This document shows positions 53,499 through 64,000 of a stretch of 64,000 nt of DNA, piece by piece (within the stretch, counting starts at the first letter, position 1; every line of letters begins with the position of its first letter). This DNA is from Crambe crambe (lineage: Eukaryota > Porifera > Demospongiae > Poecilosclerida > Crambeidae). Below the pieces are notes generated by a model. That model had not been told where the DNA came from, ran no database searches, and saw only the letters and a list, made by a program, of their open reading frames with translations. The position numbers were made by a program, and so were the translations under genes. The stretch covers positions 7,122,001-7,186,000 of the forward strand of contig OZ004590.1 of assembly GCA_963924555.1 (NCBI GenBank). Reading direction: 5' to 3'.

Positions 53499-53641
53499 AG
53501 TTTGTCAATCTGATGGATAATGAGATAGAATGGCTATGCTAACTGTGTAGTGAAAAACTGTCATGTCATCTCCTCCATGTCACTTGTAGCATTTTTTTGT
53601 CCTGTAGCATAGAACCATTGATAAACAAAATTATGATTATT

Positions 53642-54865
53642 TCAAAACTCACTTCTCCCCCATTTGCACTGGACTTCCAGTCCGGCACGTCCCTGTAATT
53701 AAATATATATTAGTAGCCACTCACAACCTATAGATCCACCCCACTTTAGGAAGAAAGAAATTCAGTAGAAAGAAGAAATTCAGGGAGGGGGGATTAGGAT
53801 TGAGGGGGTGGAGCTTATGCTGTAAAAAATCCTATGAACTCACTTTCCTGATGTCATTTAAGTCTTCCATGATGTCCATATCTCTCAGCATGTACACCAT
53901 ACATGGCCGTGAGAAGAGTCAAGGAAATCAACAATACTTGCTTAACTTTGTATGTGTGGGATCATAAAATATTGAGAGGATATCAGTAACAGTGATTGGC
54001 TTTTTCCGTTTCTCGGGCAGTTGAAATTCATTCACCTTGAATCTTCTCTTCTTGGAAGAGCTCTCTAGTGGGAGATTGGGGAGTTGCACAATAATACAAT
54101 CATTATGATTGTAACTAACCATGTGAAAGGTGAGATACGACTGAATCTTCTTGGAGTCGGCAAATCTTGTCCTTTGTCTCCAAGATCATCCTCTGCCTGG
54201 TAACTTCACACAGTTCCTATGTGTGCAGGCATGCAGGTCTTTATCATAAAGTTCCAAATACAGAGAATAGCCAGTAAACCTTAAAATCTTGCTCTGCAGA
54301 CTGCATTTCTTCTTCAAATTTGTTTTCGATATTTTTTACCTATAATGATTACACACATTCAGATTCTGACCCTACATTCAAAGAAGCTATACTGACTTTA
54401 TATCTTAGATGGGCTTCAGCCATCTCTAATCTCTGGGATAGAGTTCTCTGCAACTCTTGTTGAGGATTCAGATACTCTGGAGCTTTCCCCTCATTGACAC
54501 TCTGGATTTTGTAGTCTAGTTCTTCCAATTTTTCCTGGTACAACCTGTATTGCAATTGTAATAGTACAAATTACAATTACCAGATATATTTATCATCACA
54601 TAAGAGTGCTTACAGCTGCTTCAAGTCAGAAAACTGTTGTTCTAGATACTGGATATCATCCAGACAGTCACCTTTTCTTCGTTCTGACTCATCTTCATCA
54701 TCTAAAAAAAGTGTATCGTAGTTATTTTAAATGATGCCCACCATAAACATTCTCAGTGAGGTGAGTTTTTATCTTACATGATGACGATTCTCCTTCAGAA
54801 TTGGAGGATTCTTCCTCTCCATTTACTTTACTTGCTTCTTTCCCGTTAGTAGTACTAACTGGCAT
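53642..54865 (-). CDS. BRMS1L: BRMS1/BRMS1L-type subunit of the SIN3-HDAC corepressor
   Basis: About seven small exons, starting at ATG 54863-54865 with MPVSTTNGKEASK. The Sds3/BRMS1 family scaffolds the SIN3-HDAC complex through coiled coils. The acidic start is followed by EDESERRKGDCLDDIQYLEQ and QFSDLKQ, then RLYQEKLEELDYKIQ, GKAPEYLNPQQELQRTLSQR, KNIENKFEEEMQSAEQDF and ETKDKICRLQEDS. A basic linker (SSKKRRFKVNEF, PEKRKKPITVTDIL) leads to PCMVYMLRDMDIMEDLNDIR, which matches the YIVYMLQDLDILEDW block of BRMS1L. The C-terminus appears short and ends soon after this block. The last exon is less certain. The gene is divergent from VRK, with 148 bp between starts. Confidence 0.8.
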
Positions 54866-55012
54866 GTTTACCCACAGAGCTGAACCTGTGTTGTGAATTC
54901 GGGGGACTCTCCCTTTCTTCTGGCGCCTATTTTAAAATTTTGTCAAAATGCGCACTATTTGGAATAAGCGTCAAAGCACTCGACTACCACCCCTCGTGGA
55001 TCTGATATCGAC

Positions 55013-56904
55013 ATGCCCCCCAAAAAGAAGCTGGTAAATGGTAGGAGAATGGCCCCTTCCATGCCTAAAGGGGAGACCGTCACAGATATTGTCAAAAAGC
55101 AATGGGTTATATGGTCTTCAATTGGCAAGGGTGGATTTGGTCAGATCTACTTAGCATTTCAAAGCGGGAAAAATAAAACTGATGATAATGCTGAATATGT
55201 GATAAAGATTGTAAGTGCTGCAATTTCAACACAGTATGCTTAAATTTTCAATATCTCTTTTCAGGAGCCTCATGAAAATGGACCTTTATTCAGTGAACTT
55301 AACTATTACAGACGAGTAGCAAAAGGGGAACTGAGTAAGTGTAGTGGTCATTAGTATGAGTTCAGAGGTTCTTGATGCTGTATTCAGAGTTAATCCTTGT
55401 CCTGAATATGTGCAGTCAGGGAATGGATCAGAAGTAACGATTTGGATTACCTTGGCATCCCACGGTATATCTCTTCAGGGTGTCACACCTTCAAAGATAG
55501 CGAGTACAGGTTCATGATAATGGAGAGATTCGGTGATAACTTGGAAAGACATTTTGCAGCTGCTGGGAAAAAATTCTCTGAGGATACTGTTAGTTACATT
55601 GGCCTGAAAGTGGTAATTCCTGATATCATAGGAAATGCAATGCCTTTTATATATAGTTCTACTGTCTGATTGCAGCTTGATGCACTTCAATTTCTGCATG
55701 GGAATGAGTACGTTCATGCAGACATCAAGGGATCTAACTTGATGACAGGCTATAAGCGCGACCAAGCACATCGTGTGTACCTCGTGGACTATGGCCTTGC
55801 TTTCCGCTACAATGCAGATGGTCAGCATGTGGAGTACCAGGAGGACCCCAGGAAGGCACACGATGGAACCATCGAATTCACCAGCATTGATGCACACAAT
55901 GGAGTCCGTGAGTCATGATTATCTTTCTTTATTGTACTTTTTTATTACTCCTCGCAGGTCCGTCACGACGTGGTGACTTGGAGATCCTTGGGTATTGTCT
56001 CCTCCATTGGGGGTGTGGCAAATTACCATGGGAGAAGGCAGACAAGCTAGAGGACAAACCGTGGGTGGCGAAAGAAAAGATAAAGTAAGAAGGGACTCTA
56101 CAAGTGTGCATTAAATACTATACATTTTTTTCCTTCAGATACAAAGAAGATGTTGGAGCTTTGATGAAGGCTTGCTTTGGCTGTAATGGTCCTAGATTTC
56201 TAAAATCGTATATGACTGAAGTCTACAAATTGAAATACAATGAGGTCCCCAACTACTCCAAGCTGAAAAAGCTCTTCACAGACCACCTTGGGACTCGTAA
56301 CCCAACAAAGACACTAGAGTGGATCTCATCATCTCCAACTCGCAAGGTATTGCTGGTTTTTATGAGACTTCATTCTGTTATGAATTATTTGATAGCGCAA
56401 TTTATCAAGTGAAGGACTTCCACCACCACCTAAGAAGCATTGTGCATCCAAGTCCAGCTCCGAGGCCAGCTCAAAGGCCAGCTCTAAGGCCAGCTCCAAG
56501 GCCAGCTCCAAGGGCAGCTCCAAGGGCAGCTCTAATGCCAGCTCCAAGGGCAGCACACGAACCCTCAAAAAGATTTCTGCACCAGGTACATCACTCTGTT
56601 AAAATAGATAATAAAAGTATTATCTCCCAAATCAGAAGTGGGAGAGAAGTCCATAGAACACATGAATGATGAAGTTTCTCCAAAAAAGGACAGCGAATGT
56701 CTTCCAGAAGTATTTTATCCCCAAGCACTAGGCTATTCAAACCAGGACCAGGTGGATGGAGAGAGCAAAGCACCACGTAACTCAAGGAAACGGGGCTTGC
56801 AAACCAGAAGAGAGGAGGAAACAGCAAAGAAAAAAGAATTGAAGAAAGCAAAGAAAGAAGAATCAAAACAACCAGAGGAGCAAGGACGGGTAATGCAGCA
56901 ATAA
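55013..56904 (+). CDS. VRK1: VRK-family Ser/Thr kinase (VRK1/2-like)
   Basis: Eight exons (55013-55210, 55265-55334, 55416-55612, 55676-55907, 55958-56084, 56139-56346, 56396-56585, 56636-56904) sum to 1491 nt, or 496 aa. VRKs are nuclear CK1-group kinases. VRK1 phosphorylates BAF and histone H3. The glycine loop is [12 protein letters not shown], the Lys is in [16 protein letters not shown], the catalytic loop is [12 protein letters not shown] and the metal loop is [12 protein letters not shown] and DYG are normal for this family, and the substrate loop has [17 protein letters not shown], so it should be active. [15 protein letters not shown] is the VRK signature. The tail is basic, with a Ser-Ser-Lys-Ala/Gly repeat from a 12-bp DNA repeat (about 56448-56560), then an acidic-basic helix. 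It lacks the obvious hydrophobic tail of VRK2. Confidence 0.94.
56448..56560 (+). repeat. 12-bp in-frame repeat in the VRK tail (SSKA/SSKG)
   Basis: agctccaaggcc and one-base variants recur about nine times in the coding exon, giving [20 protein letters not shown]. Frame choice depends on the acceptor at 56394-56395. The alternative frame would read Pro/Ala/Arg-rich and requires a poorer splice. Confidence 0.8.
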
Positions 56905-57189
56905 TTATTACCATTACAACATTGTAAATTAATCCATGCATTAGTATGGACTGAGGAGAGGGACAAGAAAAGATTACAAGTCCATGTTCCTGGAAGAGAG
57001 TCCAACACAGAAAAACAAAAAAACGCATTCAAGAAAACAGTAATGCAACAACCATTTATAGTATTGAGCCACCAACAACTTTAGTAGCACCTCTTGCAAT
57101 AGTATTATTCAGCACATTCTATGTACAATGCTCTGATTCTATGAGAAACTGGAGTCCAAACTATTCAACTATGTAGTTCTGTTTGGCAG

Positions 57190-57603
57190 TTATGACCTCT
57201 CTCTCTTCTTCATGGTTCCTGTAGCCATTTTGTAGATGCCATAGAGTGAAAATGTCAATGAGAGAGTGCAAACGACCATTGAACCTCTGAAATAGAACTG
57301 GTCATTTGGTCCTCGCAGGAAAACTGGGGCATCACCACCTCTGATCTAGTTGTGTTCATAACCCAACAACTCAGATAACAAAACTGGATTAGAACTGACT
57401 TACTCTAAAATGTTCTTGATACACTGAGATTACACTTCCTCTTTGTCCAGTACTGGCTTCATAAGGTGGTATATGTGTTACTTTTGACTGATATCTCTGA
57501 GGTGCGTATTAATTAGAAACATTTAATTTTTTAATGTCAAAAGAAAAGACCAGCCCCGGTTTACCTTCAGCAGTATTCCTAATCTTCTGGAAGCTTGGGC
57601 CAT
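57190..57603 (-). CDS. COX7A: Cytochrome c oxidase subunit 7A-like (COX7A/COX7A2L) protein
   Basis: Three small exons were found by splice signals. Exon 1 (57603 to about 57565) encodes MAQASRRLGILLK. Exon 2 encodes RYQSKVTHIPPYEASTGQ and RGSVISVYQEHF. Exon 3 begins at an acceptor reading aactag and encodes IRGGDAPVFLRGPNDQFYFR, a single membrane helix (SMVVCTLSLTFSLYGIY) and KMATGTMKKRERS. The block of PVFLRGPNDQFYFR followed by a helix and a short basic tail matches the VPxYLKxGxxDxxLYR-helix pattern of COX7A and COX7A2L. COX7A is a mitochondrial inner-membrane subunit of complex IV, and COX7A2L also bridges complexes III and IV. The Arg-rich N-terminus suits a presequence. It shares a 340-bp divergent promoter with PPP1R37. 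Confidence 0.72.
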
Positions 57604-57940
57604 GTTAATCCAGTGCAGTGGCTCTTTTAATAACACTTCAGAAAGTTACTGCGTATATCCTGCCTGTTTACAGTCAGGACACACCCACCTAAAGAGCACG
57701 TGACGTTGGGATCAAAAAAATACAGAACCTCTGACAGGTCTTCTGTGATATATAGCTGGGAGAAAGCATCAGAGAGTGTTGGCGATTATAAAGAGTAGTT
57801 CTTAGCTTTAGGGTGAGTTCTAATCACTGACTTAAACAGTACCATAGCATCTTATGAACCATGACCCAAAACCTTCTTCCTCCTGACAGCTTAGAGACAC
57901 TCAGTGAGGGGGCCAGGGACTTAGTGTGTGAATTGGCCCC

Positions 57941-59080
57941 ATGATGAGTGTGAGTGATAGTAGAGGTGGTGGTGGAAGGGGTGCGGTATTGGAGAATGAC
58001 CCTCCCACTGTGATACTCCAGAACCTGGCTAACCTTGAAGAAGTGAGTACACTCCAGCACACACAGCTCCAGCCATTATGATTCAATAATGATTTGGACT
58101 ACAGAACAGTGGAGCAATGAATGATTCAGGCTACACAGACGACTCCTCTCAGAGGTCTGGGAAGAGGATAAAATGGCATGAAGGAGACAACTTTTTGGAC
58201 GAGTTTGATGACAGTCACTTGTGGATTCATGGTGAGGCAGTGTGGTAGTTTTGTCCACATACCAGGCAGACTTTCACGTTGACTTATATAGTTATATGTA
58301 TGAATATATCATAGAGTGGATCTCTAGTGGGTACACTATTATACAATATCATATAGTATTTCAAAATGCAACTCCCACTTTTTGAACAGTAGTAGGCTTG
58401 TTTAATTCATGTTCTATTAATGACTAAGTCTTCAATTAGGTGGTCTTTAAATGGAGTAGAACATGGAGGGGGTATTATTGGATTTCAGAGTGTTGGAATA
58501 GTGGGAAATAATCCTACCTGGTACATTTACAAAGTGAGGAATGTCCATAAGACAAAGTCTCTATGTGTCTTCTCAGATCCGAATGAAACAGCCAAAGACA
58601 TGACGGATAAGTACAAGACTGAGTGTGCCAATATGCGCATACGTCCAATAGCCAAGCTCCTGGAACAACTGGAGGTGAGCAATTCCCTCTCTGCTTCACT
58701 CACTCACTCTCTTTAACTGTTACCCATAGCGTTTGGATGACCTGAATACACCAATCGATACTCTGGACCTCAAAGGTAACACTTTGTCATATGACATGGG
58801 CACCATGTTAGTTCAAAGGTCACTTCACCCGAGTTAGGAGCCTTAACATTTCCTATAGCTGGGTTGGGATTCACTGTTTACTTCTTTAATTAAAAGAAGT
58901 AGTACCAACCAGTGTGTATTGAAGGGGTTTCCAGAGGGTGTGTTTAATCTGTAGGAGTACGATTGGATAGCAAGAGCTGTGAGGTGCTAGAGGCCGTCCT
59001 TAGTCGCATGCAGATGGCAACTTTGGACTTACAAAGAACGAATCTTGAAGATGAGGTAAGTATGCAATGTAGAATATGTG

Positions 59081-59117
<37 letters not shown>

Positions 59118-60171
59118 TCTCACATCTCCTTCCTTGTAGGGAGCCATTGCTCTGTGTGAGATGATAGAATTCTATGGATGTGCTTCAAGGATCATTCTGA
59201 GTGGGAACAGTCGCCTGCGTCCCAGGGCATGGCTCACCATTGGACGCATGCTCAAAAAGGTAATAATCCCCTGGACCACCAAGTTAACCTGAAAACTCAA
59301 CATTATCTGTTCACTTTTCCTGCCATTATAGAGTCCTTTCATCACCATGATCAGTGTCAGTTATTGTGGCCTGGAAGAACAGACCCTCACTCTCCTTCTT
59401 CGTTCAGTTCGAGCCAATTGTGCCCTCCAAGTCCTTCGCCTGGAGGGAAACAATCTCACAGGAAAAGGAACTTTCATTCTCAGTTAGTGCCAGCATTGAT
59501 TTGGGGGAGGGGGTGGGGAGCAGGGAGATTAGAGAAATGGGGGAAGCGTAAACAACTTTTCCGTATAGTTTGAGACATATGGGCTGATATTGATGATAGT
59601 GTCAAATTTCGTGGAATGATGTACAATAATTGATCAGTGGAACAAACCTCCCACCACAATGTGTGAGCCAAAGTGCTCCAGTTCCCGTCAATTACACGAT
59701 GGATCACTTTGGTATCCAGATATGTGATAGTGATACTATTACAGAGCATGGATGGTTCAGGATGAGATGGCCACCCTACACTATTGAATGGCTACCTCAC
59801 TCTATTCCTGGTGTTCATGGCTTTTTTAAAAATTATTCCCAGTGGCTGCCATGAAGTTCAATGAGAACCTGCAGGAGCTGTGGCTGGGTAGTAACCACTT
59901 GGTTCCTGAGGACGGGCAGCACTTGGGCTCCATCCTGAGGACAAACCACACCCTCCGTATCCTGGACGTGCGAGACAACAATCTCCAGGACTCGGGGGTG
60001 CGGTACATCTGTGCTGGTGTGGCTGAGCAGAATGAGGGCTTGTTGACACTCAACATGACCTCTAATAACATAGGTCACGAAGGATTTCACCACATCTCTG
60101 CAATGCTGGTGTGTGTGCCTTGAAGGGACTGTAGATCTAAGTCACTTGTTAAACATGATGTAGTAGGAGGA

Positions 60172-60203
<32 letters not shown>

Positions 60204-61756
60204 TATTACGTATCCCCCCAACTTTGCAGCCTTGCACCAAGTCCCTGCGGGAGCTGAATGTATCGCACAATAAGTGTGGAGACACTGGTCTATTCATGTT
60301 GAAGTTGGGCCTCCTTGCGAACAGAACACTTGAGAAGCTCAACTTATCCAACATCAAGATGACCTGTGAAGGTAAAGCTTGCTATAATAAGGGTGGGTCT
60401 CATTACGTTTTATGTGTGCTGTGTGATGGCAGGGGCCATTGCACTGGCTGAGGTGCTCGCAGAGAGCAAGCACTTGACACATTTAGACCTGAAGGACAAT
60501 GATATTCGAGTGGCAGGGTTGATGGCTCTACAACTGGCGCACAGAATGAATCAGTCTCTCCTCTGCATGGAGACACCCAAGTCCTATAGAGTCGAGCAAG
60601 TGAGTATGGCTAATCATTATTTATCCAGCATTGTATGCATGTATGCATGAGAAACTACAACTAACCGAGTCTATTGTCCTGGCATGTAGCTAACAAACTT
60701 CAGAGAAGCCCCACTAGTGTTCATAGGATACTAGGTAGTGTTCAGAGGATAGTGTTCAGAGGATAGTGTTCAGAGGATAGTGTTCAGAGGATAGTGTTCA
60801 GAGGATAGTGTTCAGAGGATAGTGTTCAGAGGATACTAGTGTTCATAGGATACCAATAGGATACTAGTGTTCATAGGATACCAATAGGATACTAGTGTTC
60901 ATAGGATACCACTAGGTGTTCATAGGATACTAGTGTTCATAATCCTTCCCCTTTTGATACATACAAACTACATGACTCATTATGGCTTCAGAATTGAGGT
61001 TACTTAATGATAAAGGTTAGTGGAGAAAACACTAAATTACCTCCTTCTCTTCCCTTCCAGCGGGACCGTTCCATCATCAAAGACTTGCTGGTTGAAATAG
61101 ACCGCTACAGTGCACGAAACCTCCAAAAGAGAGATGAAAAACTTGAAGCCGAACGTCGTAGACAACATGAAGCTCAGCATGCTCAGCTCTGTGGCTCTAC
61201 TGAAGAGGAAAAAGGAACCGCAGGAGAAATGGAAAAACAAGAAACCGAGGAGGAGGAAAAGGAAGTAGACCCCTCAATTGTGGGTTCGTTAGATGACGTT
61301 TATAAAGATGAACCAGGAGCAGATATGAAAGAGGAGGATCCCTTTAAGAAAGTACCAATGATGGATGATCATGACAAGCCATCGTCTATGAAAGAAATGG
61401 AAAAGACAGTCGATGCAATGGTGGCTCTTGTTGAGCACGCACCAGATTCCCCAGTGCCTGAGGATGCCACAAGTCTGGACAGATCTTTGAGATCCAATCC
61501 CACATCGCCACCATCAGCCGATCAGCTTCCTGATTTAGTAGGTACCACAGCACACAATGTTGGATCATCAGCGGAGTCAGGTAGAGAAGAGACATTATCA
61601 TCATCATCCAATGCTAGCATACCACTGGATTTAGCAGTTGGGGCCCAAAGATCTCTCGACTTACTGGATGAGGCAAGTGAGGGAAGTAAGACATCGCCTA
61701 CTTCTTCTCAGCCTATAGATCTCACTAAAGGATTGGAAGCTGCACTTAAACTTTAG
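57941..61756 (+). CDS. PPP1R37: Protein phosphatase 1 regulatory subunit 37 (leucine-rich repeat)
   Basis: About eleven exons. The N-terminus (MMSVSDSRGGGG) leads to SGKRIKWHEGDNFLDEF, where RIKW fits the PP1-docking RVxF consensus ([RK]-[VI]-x-[FW]). This is the position where human PPP1R37 has KRVTF. Next come ECANMRIRPIAKLLEQLE, TLDLKGVRLDSKSCEVLEAV, NLEDEGAIALCEMIEFYG and a ribonuclease-inhibitor-type LRR array with NPI/NNL-type units (NENLQELWLGSNHLVPEDG, LRILDVRDNNLQDSGVRYIC, LRELNVSHNKCGDTGLFML). The last repeats, TCEGAIALAEVLAESKHL and HLDLKDNDIRVAGLMAL, match the human protein. The C-terminal 250 aa are acidic and Ser-rich. It is inferred to bind and restrain PP1. An intron near 60650-61050 carries a minisatellite. 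Confidence 0.88.
60735..60945 (+). repeat. 14-bp tandem repeat and related words in a PPP1R37 intron
   Basis: agtgttcagaggat occurs seven times in tandem (ttcagag at 60741, 60755, 60769, 60783, 60797, 60811 and 60825). It then passes into a related longer unit, gatactagtgttcatag, repeated several times. The two repeat types share gtgttca and probably arose from one seed. Confidence 0.88.
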
Positions 61757-62124
61757 GTACTACTCACTCAGCCTTGGTGGGTGGAGCTAGAATTTCCATT
61801 TAGAGCGGTTTTTTTTTTCCTCATAATTTTCTCTTCTTATATTTTCTACTACTTTTTTTCCCTTTCCTCTGCACCATGTAAATTTGTGGTTATCAGCAAA
61901 AGTTAAATGCACCAAGTGTGTTTTGTTTTGTATCATTATTGAGTTGTAGTTCTGACTATTCTAATAGTTCTTGTGTGTGTGTCTTATGTATTTATTTCTG
62001 TGTATATAATTAAGTCACACTATTGCATTAATGGCTCACTGGTTGATCCTTTTGTGATACAATATTTTATTTATTCTGCAAACTTTTTTGTTCTGCTACA
62101 TATCAAGTGCATTTTCTGGCTTTG
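61757..62124. other. 368-bp convergent 3' gap (PPP1R37 / CIMIP1-like)
   Basis: T-rich sequence with no supported exon. It contains the 3' UTRs of both convergent genes. Short frames on the plus strand are hydrophobic by T-richness alone. Confidence 0.5.
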
Positions 62125-62550
62125 TCATTTCAGTTTCTTGACTCCAGTGAAGTGGATGTGTTGAAGACAAGCCTTTTCCAGCTCTCGAAAGTGCCTGTGG
62201 TGTTCATGTCTCCATCCAATCTCTGCATAGGTGGTAGGAGGGTATTTATTCTCCTTCCTCACTCCCTTCACTGACTCTCTCTCTTCCTCTATGGAGTTTT
62301 TGGCTGGAGAATTAGAAACACCATCTTCTTTCATCTTGAATGAAATCACAATACAATACTTAGATTTAATGAAGCAAAGTGGATGTTTTTTTAACTTACC
62401 AACATGTAGCCCCACCTCTCAGACCATTTCTGACTTGCTTCTTCTTCCCGTTTCAGGCGAGCTTTCCTGCAAAAGCATTGATAATAGCGCATTATTATCG
62501 GGGGCTAATTTTTTTTACTCGCCATTTGAAGTCTCTGACAACGATATCAT
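62125..62550 (-). CDS. CIMIP1: Small protein similar to ciliary CIMIP1/C20orf85
   Basis: Three small exons join in frame to about 100 aa: from ATG 62548-62550 to GGCGA before a donor, then an exon encoding KARLKREEEASQKWSERWGY, then the last exon ending at TGA 62125-62127. First exon: MISLSETSNGE. Conserved-looking blocks are QKWSERWGYML and YPPTTYAEIGWRHEHHRHFR, followed by LEKACLQHIHFTGVKKLK. These resemble the WPxNWGF and TTxxFIGWRS blocks that I recall in C20orf85/CIMIP1, a microtubule inner protein of cilia. The resemblance is short, so the assignment is tentative. The phase works only in this frame. It sits 110 bp downstream of TSR1 on the same strand. Confidence 0.5.
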
Positions 62551-62624
62551 TCTCGCTGCCTTGAATAAGAGCTAACTTTAACCCAAACATGACTGCAAGT
62601 ACATAATATGGAGCGTCCACCGAT

Positions 62625-62633
62625 TGCGCATGC
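62625..62633. promoter_or_regulatory. TGCGCATGC (NRF1-like) between TSR1 and the CIMIP1-like gene
   Basis: TGCGCATGC lies in the 109-bp gap just upstream of the CIMIP1-like start codon and just downstream of the TSR1 stop. Motif evidence only. Confidence 0.3.
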
Positions 62634-62659
62634 TCACAAGCTGTTAAATGAATGCATAA

Positions 62660-64000
62660 TTATTGTTCCATGACATCCGGTTCCTGCTGAGATTTTGCAG
62701 GTGCAGAGGACCAGTCTTGTGGTGTGGGTACATTAGAGTTGTAGACCCACTTAGGATACACTCTTTTGTAGAGGCACATCAAAACAGTGTCTTGTGCCTT
62801 CAGTTGCCCATCAAATACGCACTTCATATGACCATGTGTACCTGGACATGCAACAACATTGCCATCAATTGCATCCCCATTAATTAACTCAATTACCAAG
62901 GGGCTCCTTGATATGGCCTCGTCTCCCATACTTTGTCTTCAACTCCACTGGTTTGAACCATAGAATATCCTCTATAATATTATAGGAGAATCTGTATACT
63001 CAAAATATGCAAGCTCTGTATATTCTCTGTATACCTCTATTGAAGAACATGTATCTAATGACAGCAGAGTGCTTGTTGATTTTGAATGGATGTCCACTGA
63101 GGATGATTCTCTTACAAATTATTCTCTGAGGGTCGACCCGGTAGAGAGTTCCCGTGGCTACCAGCACTGCTCTCTCTCCTCCTCCTACAGTTTATATCTC
63201 ATCTGAGTCGCACAGACCCTGCACATGCTTCCCTTACCTTGCAGTTGCTGGTGGTGGAAGACCAACACAGACTGAGGTGGATAGCCTATGGGTGCATACA
63301 CACTGGCCACACCACACCCCTTGCTTGGGAAGAAACGTTCAAACTACAACCAAAAGGAATGAGATATGTGGAGGGGGCACTGATTAAAATATTTCACCTT
63401 GTGCTTGGTTCCTGGAGAATGCTGGGAGAAGATTGATCCTGCACTGAATCGTCTGACTCCAGTGTGGAAGACCAGACTATCCTGTGTACACAATAATATT
63501 CAATATAGTGCCCACCAGAAGTGAACTCTGACCTTTGACTTAATGGGAAGTGTGTAGTTTTTAGCTCTCCTTAGGACAAAGTGCACCACTGACATCTTAT
63601 TCTCATGAGGGAGAAGGCAATATACCACCAGAGGAGAACTAACACGTTCTACGCAAGTAATTACATGGATCAAGTGATGCATGGACGACCTACTAGCCAC
63701 TCCTCACCTGCGAAGTTACTTGGTACATTGGACACGTGCAATGTGACATACCATCCAGGCTGGAGATGTACGGTAACACAACACCACTCAATCAAAGACA
63801 AATTGTCCATTAATTACTTACCAATGCTCCCTCCTCCTCTTCTCTTCTCCGAAAGACACACTTCTTTGTACGATTAAAGTTCTCAAACTGAAATATTCTG
63901 TGCAAAAAAAATAATGACAAAAAACAAACAAAAAATAAACAAAAAACAACAAAAAATAAACAAAAAATAACAACAAAAAATAAACTGGATTAGGTACTCG
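62660..64000 (-). CDS. TSR1: Ribosome biogenesis GTPase-like TSR1, C-terminal part (partial at right edge)
   Basis: TSR1 is a BMS1-related GTPase-like protein that binds pre-40S particles. Only the C-terminal exons are in the window. From the right edge they read FENFNRTKKCVFRR (from 63887), LQPGWYVTLHVSNVP, VVYCLLPHENKMSVVHFVLR, ASVYAPIGYPPQSVLVF, LYRVDPQRIICKRIILSGHP, FKINKHSAVIRYMFFNRED and ILWFKPVELKTKYGRRGHIK, then EPLG, THGHMKCVFDGQLKAQDTVL and YKRVYPKWVYNSNVPTPQDW. These match the human TSR1 C-terminus block for block. The intron at about 62842-62892 is 51 bp and has no in-frame stop, so a naive frame reads through it. Removing it restores the conserved EPLG-THGHMK join. The 5' part lies beyond 64000. 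The last 100 bp are A-rich simple sequence. Confidence 0.93.
63900..63985. repeat. A-rich (aaac/aaat)n simple repeat in the TSR1 intron
   Basis: caaaaaataaacaaaaaac-type blocks are repeated just upstream of the last visible TSR1 acceptor. A similar (aaac)n run lies at about 20180-20310, between the ependymin cluster and CSE1L. Confidence 0.8.

Noticed and set aside
55676-55907. VRK as a pseudokinase because of HAD and DYG
   Set aside because: HxD and DYG are the normal forms in the VRK family, and all catalytic residues are present.

Overview
This is a gene-dense animal nuclear window. The coding sequence is split by GT-AG introns, many of them only 40-100 bp and two or three with GC donors. 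The gene set is metazoan: hnRNP L, a LRRK1-type ROCO protein, BAF, exportin-2, inositol-trisphosphate 3-kinase, ependymin-related proteins, a MyTH4-FERM myosin, PPP1R37 and CCDC85. Tight gene packing, tiny introns and a circularly permuted Ras gene (kept by only a few animals) fit an early-branching animal with a compact genome. A demosponge such as Amphimedon is my best guess. That is inference, because no marker gene here fixes the species.

Layout, left to right (strand): 3' end of an unidentified gene (+); hnRNP L (-); LRRK1-like ROCO protein with degenerate GTPase and kinase (+); circularly permuted Ras fused to a zinc finger and VWA domain (+); CCDC85-like coiled coil (-); four tandem ependymin-related secreted proteins in an A-B-A-B order (+); exportin-2/CSE1L (-); COQ8/ADCK (+); ITPK (-), whose 3.3-kb intron holds a higher-order minisatellite; SIRT2-like sirtuin (+); Kizuna-like serine-rich protein (+); myosin with two MyTH4-FERM modules (-); poly(A) polymerase (+); BAF (+); BRMS1/BRMS1L (-); VRK kinase (+); COX7A-like subunit (-); PPP1R37 (+); CIMIP1/C20orf85-like ciliary protein (-); 3' end of TSR1 (-), running off the right edge.

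Seven neighbouring pairs are head-to-head with 110-360 bp between start codons, so shared bidirectional promoters are likely. NRF1-type palindromes (consensus YGCGCAYGCGCR) recur in these gaps. Most neighbours are unrelated housekeeping genes. The suggestive exceptions are BAF and VRK, a known substrate-kinase pair about 1.5 kb apart, and the ependymin cluster.

The most unusual biology is the circularly permuted, apparently active Ras-VWA protein, and the LRRK1-like protein that keeps the full ROCO architecture while losing the key residues of both catalytic domains. I rebuilt the gene models by hand from splice signals and reading frame. Exon sums are in frame for cpRAS (866 aa), CSE1L (971 aa), ITPK (619 aa), VRK (496 aa) and LRRK1-like (1930 aa). 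Similarities to human proteins come from memory, not from a search.
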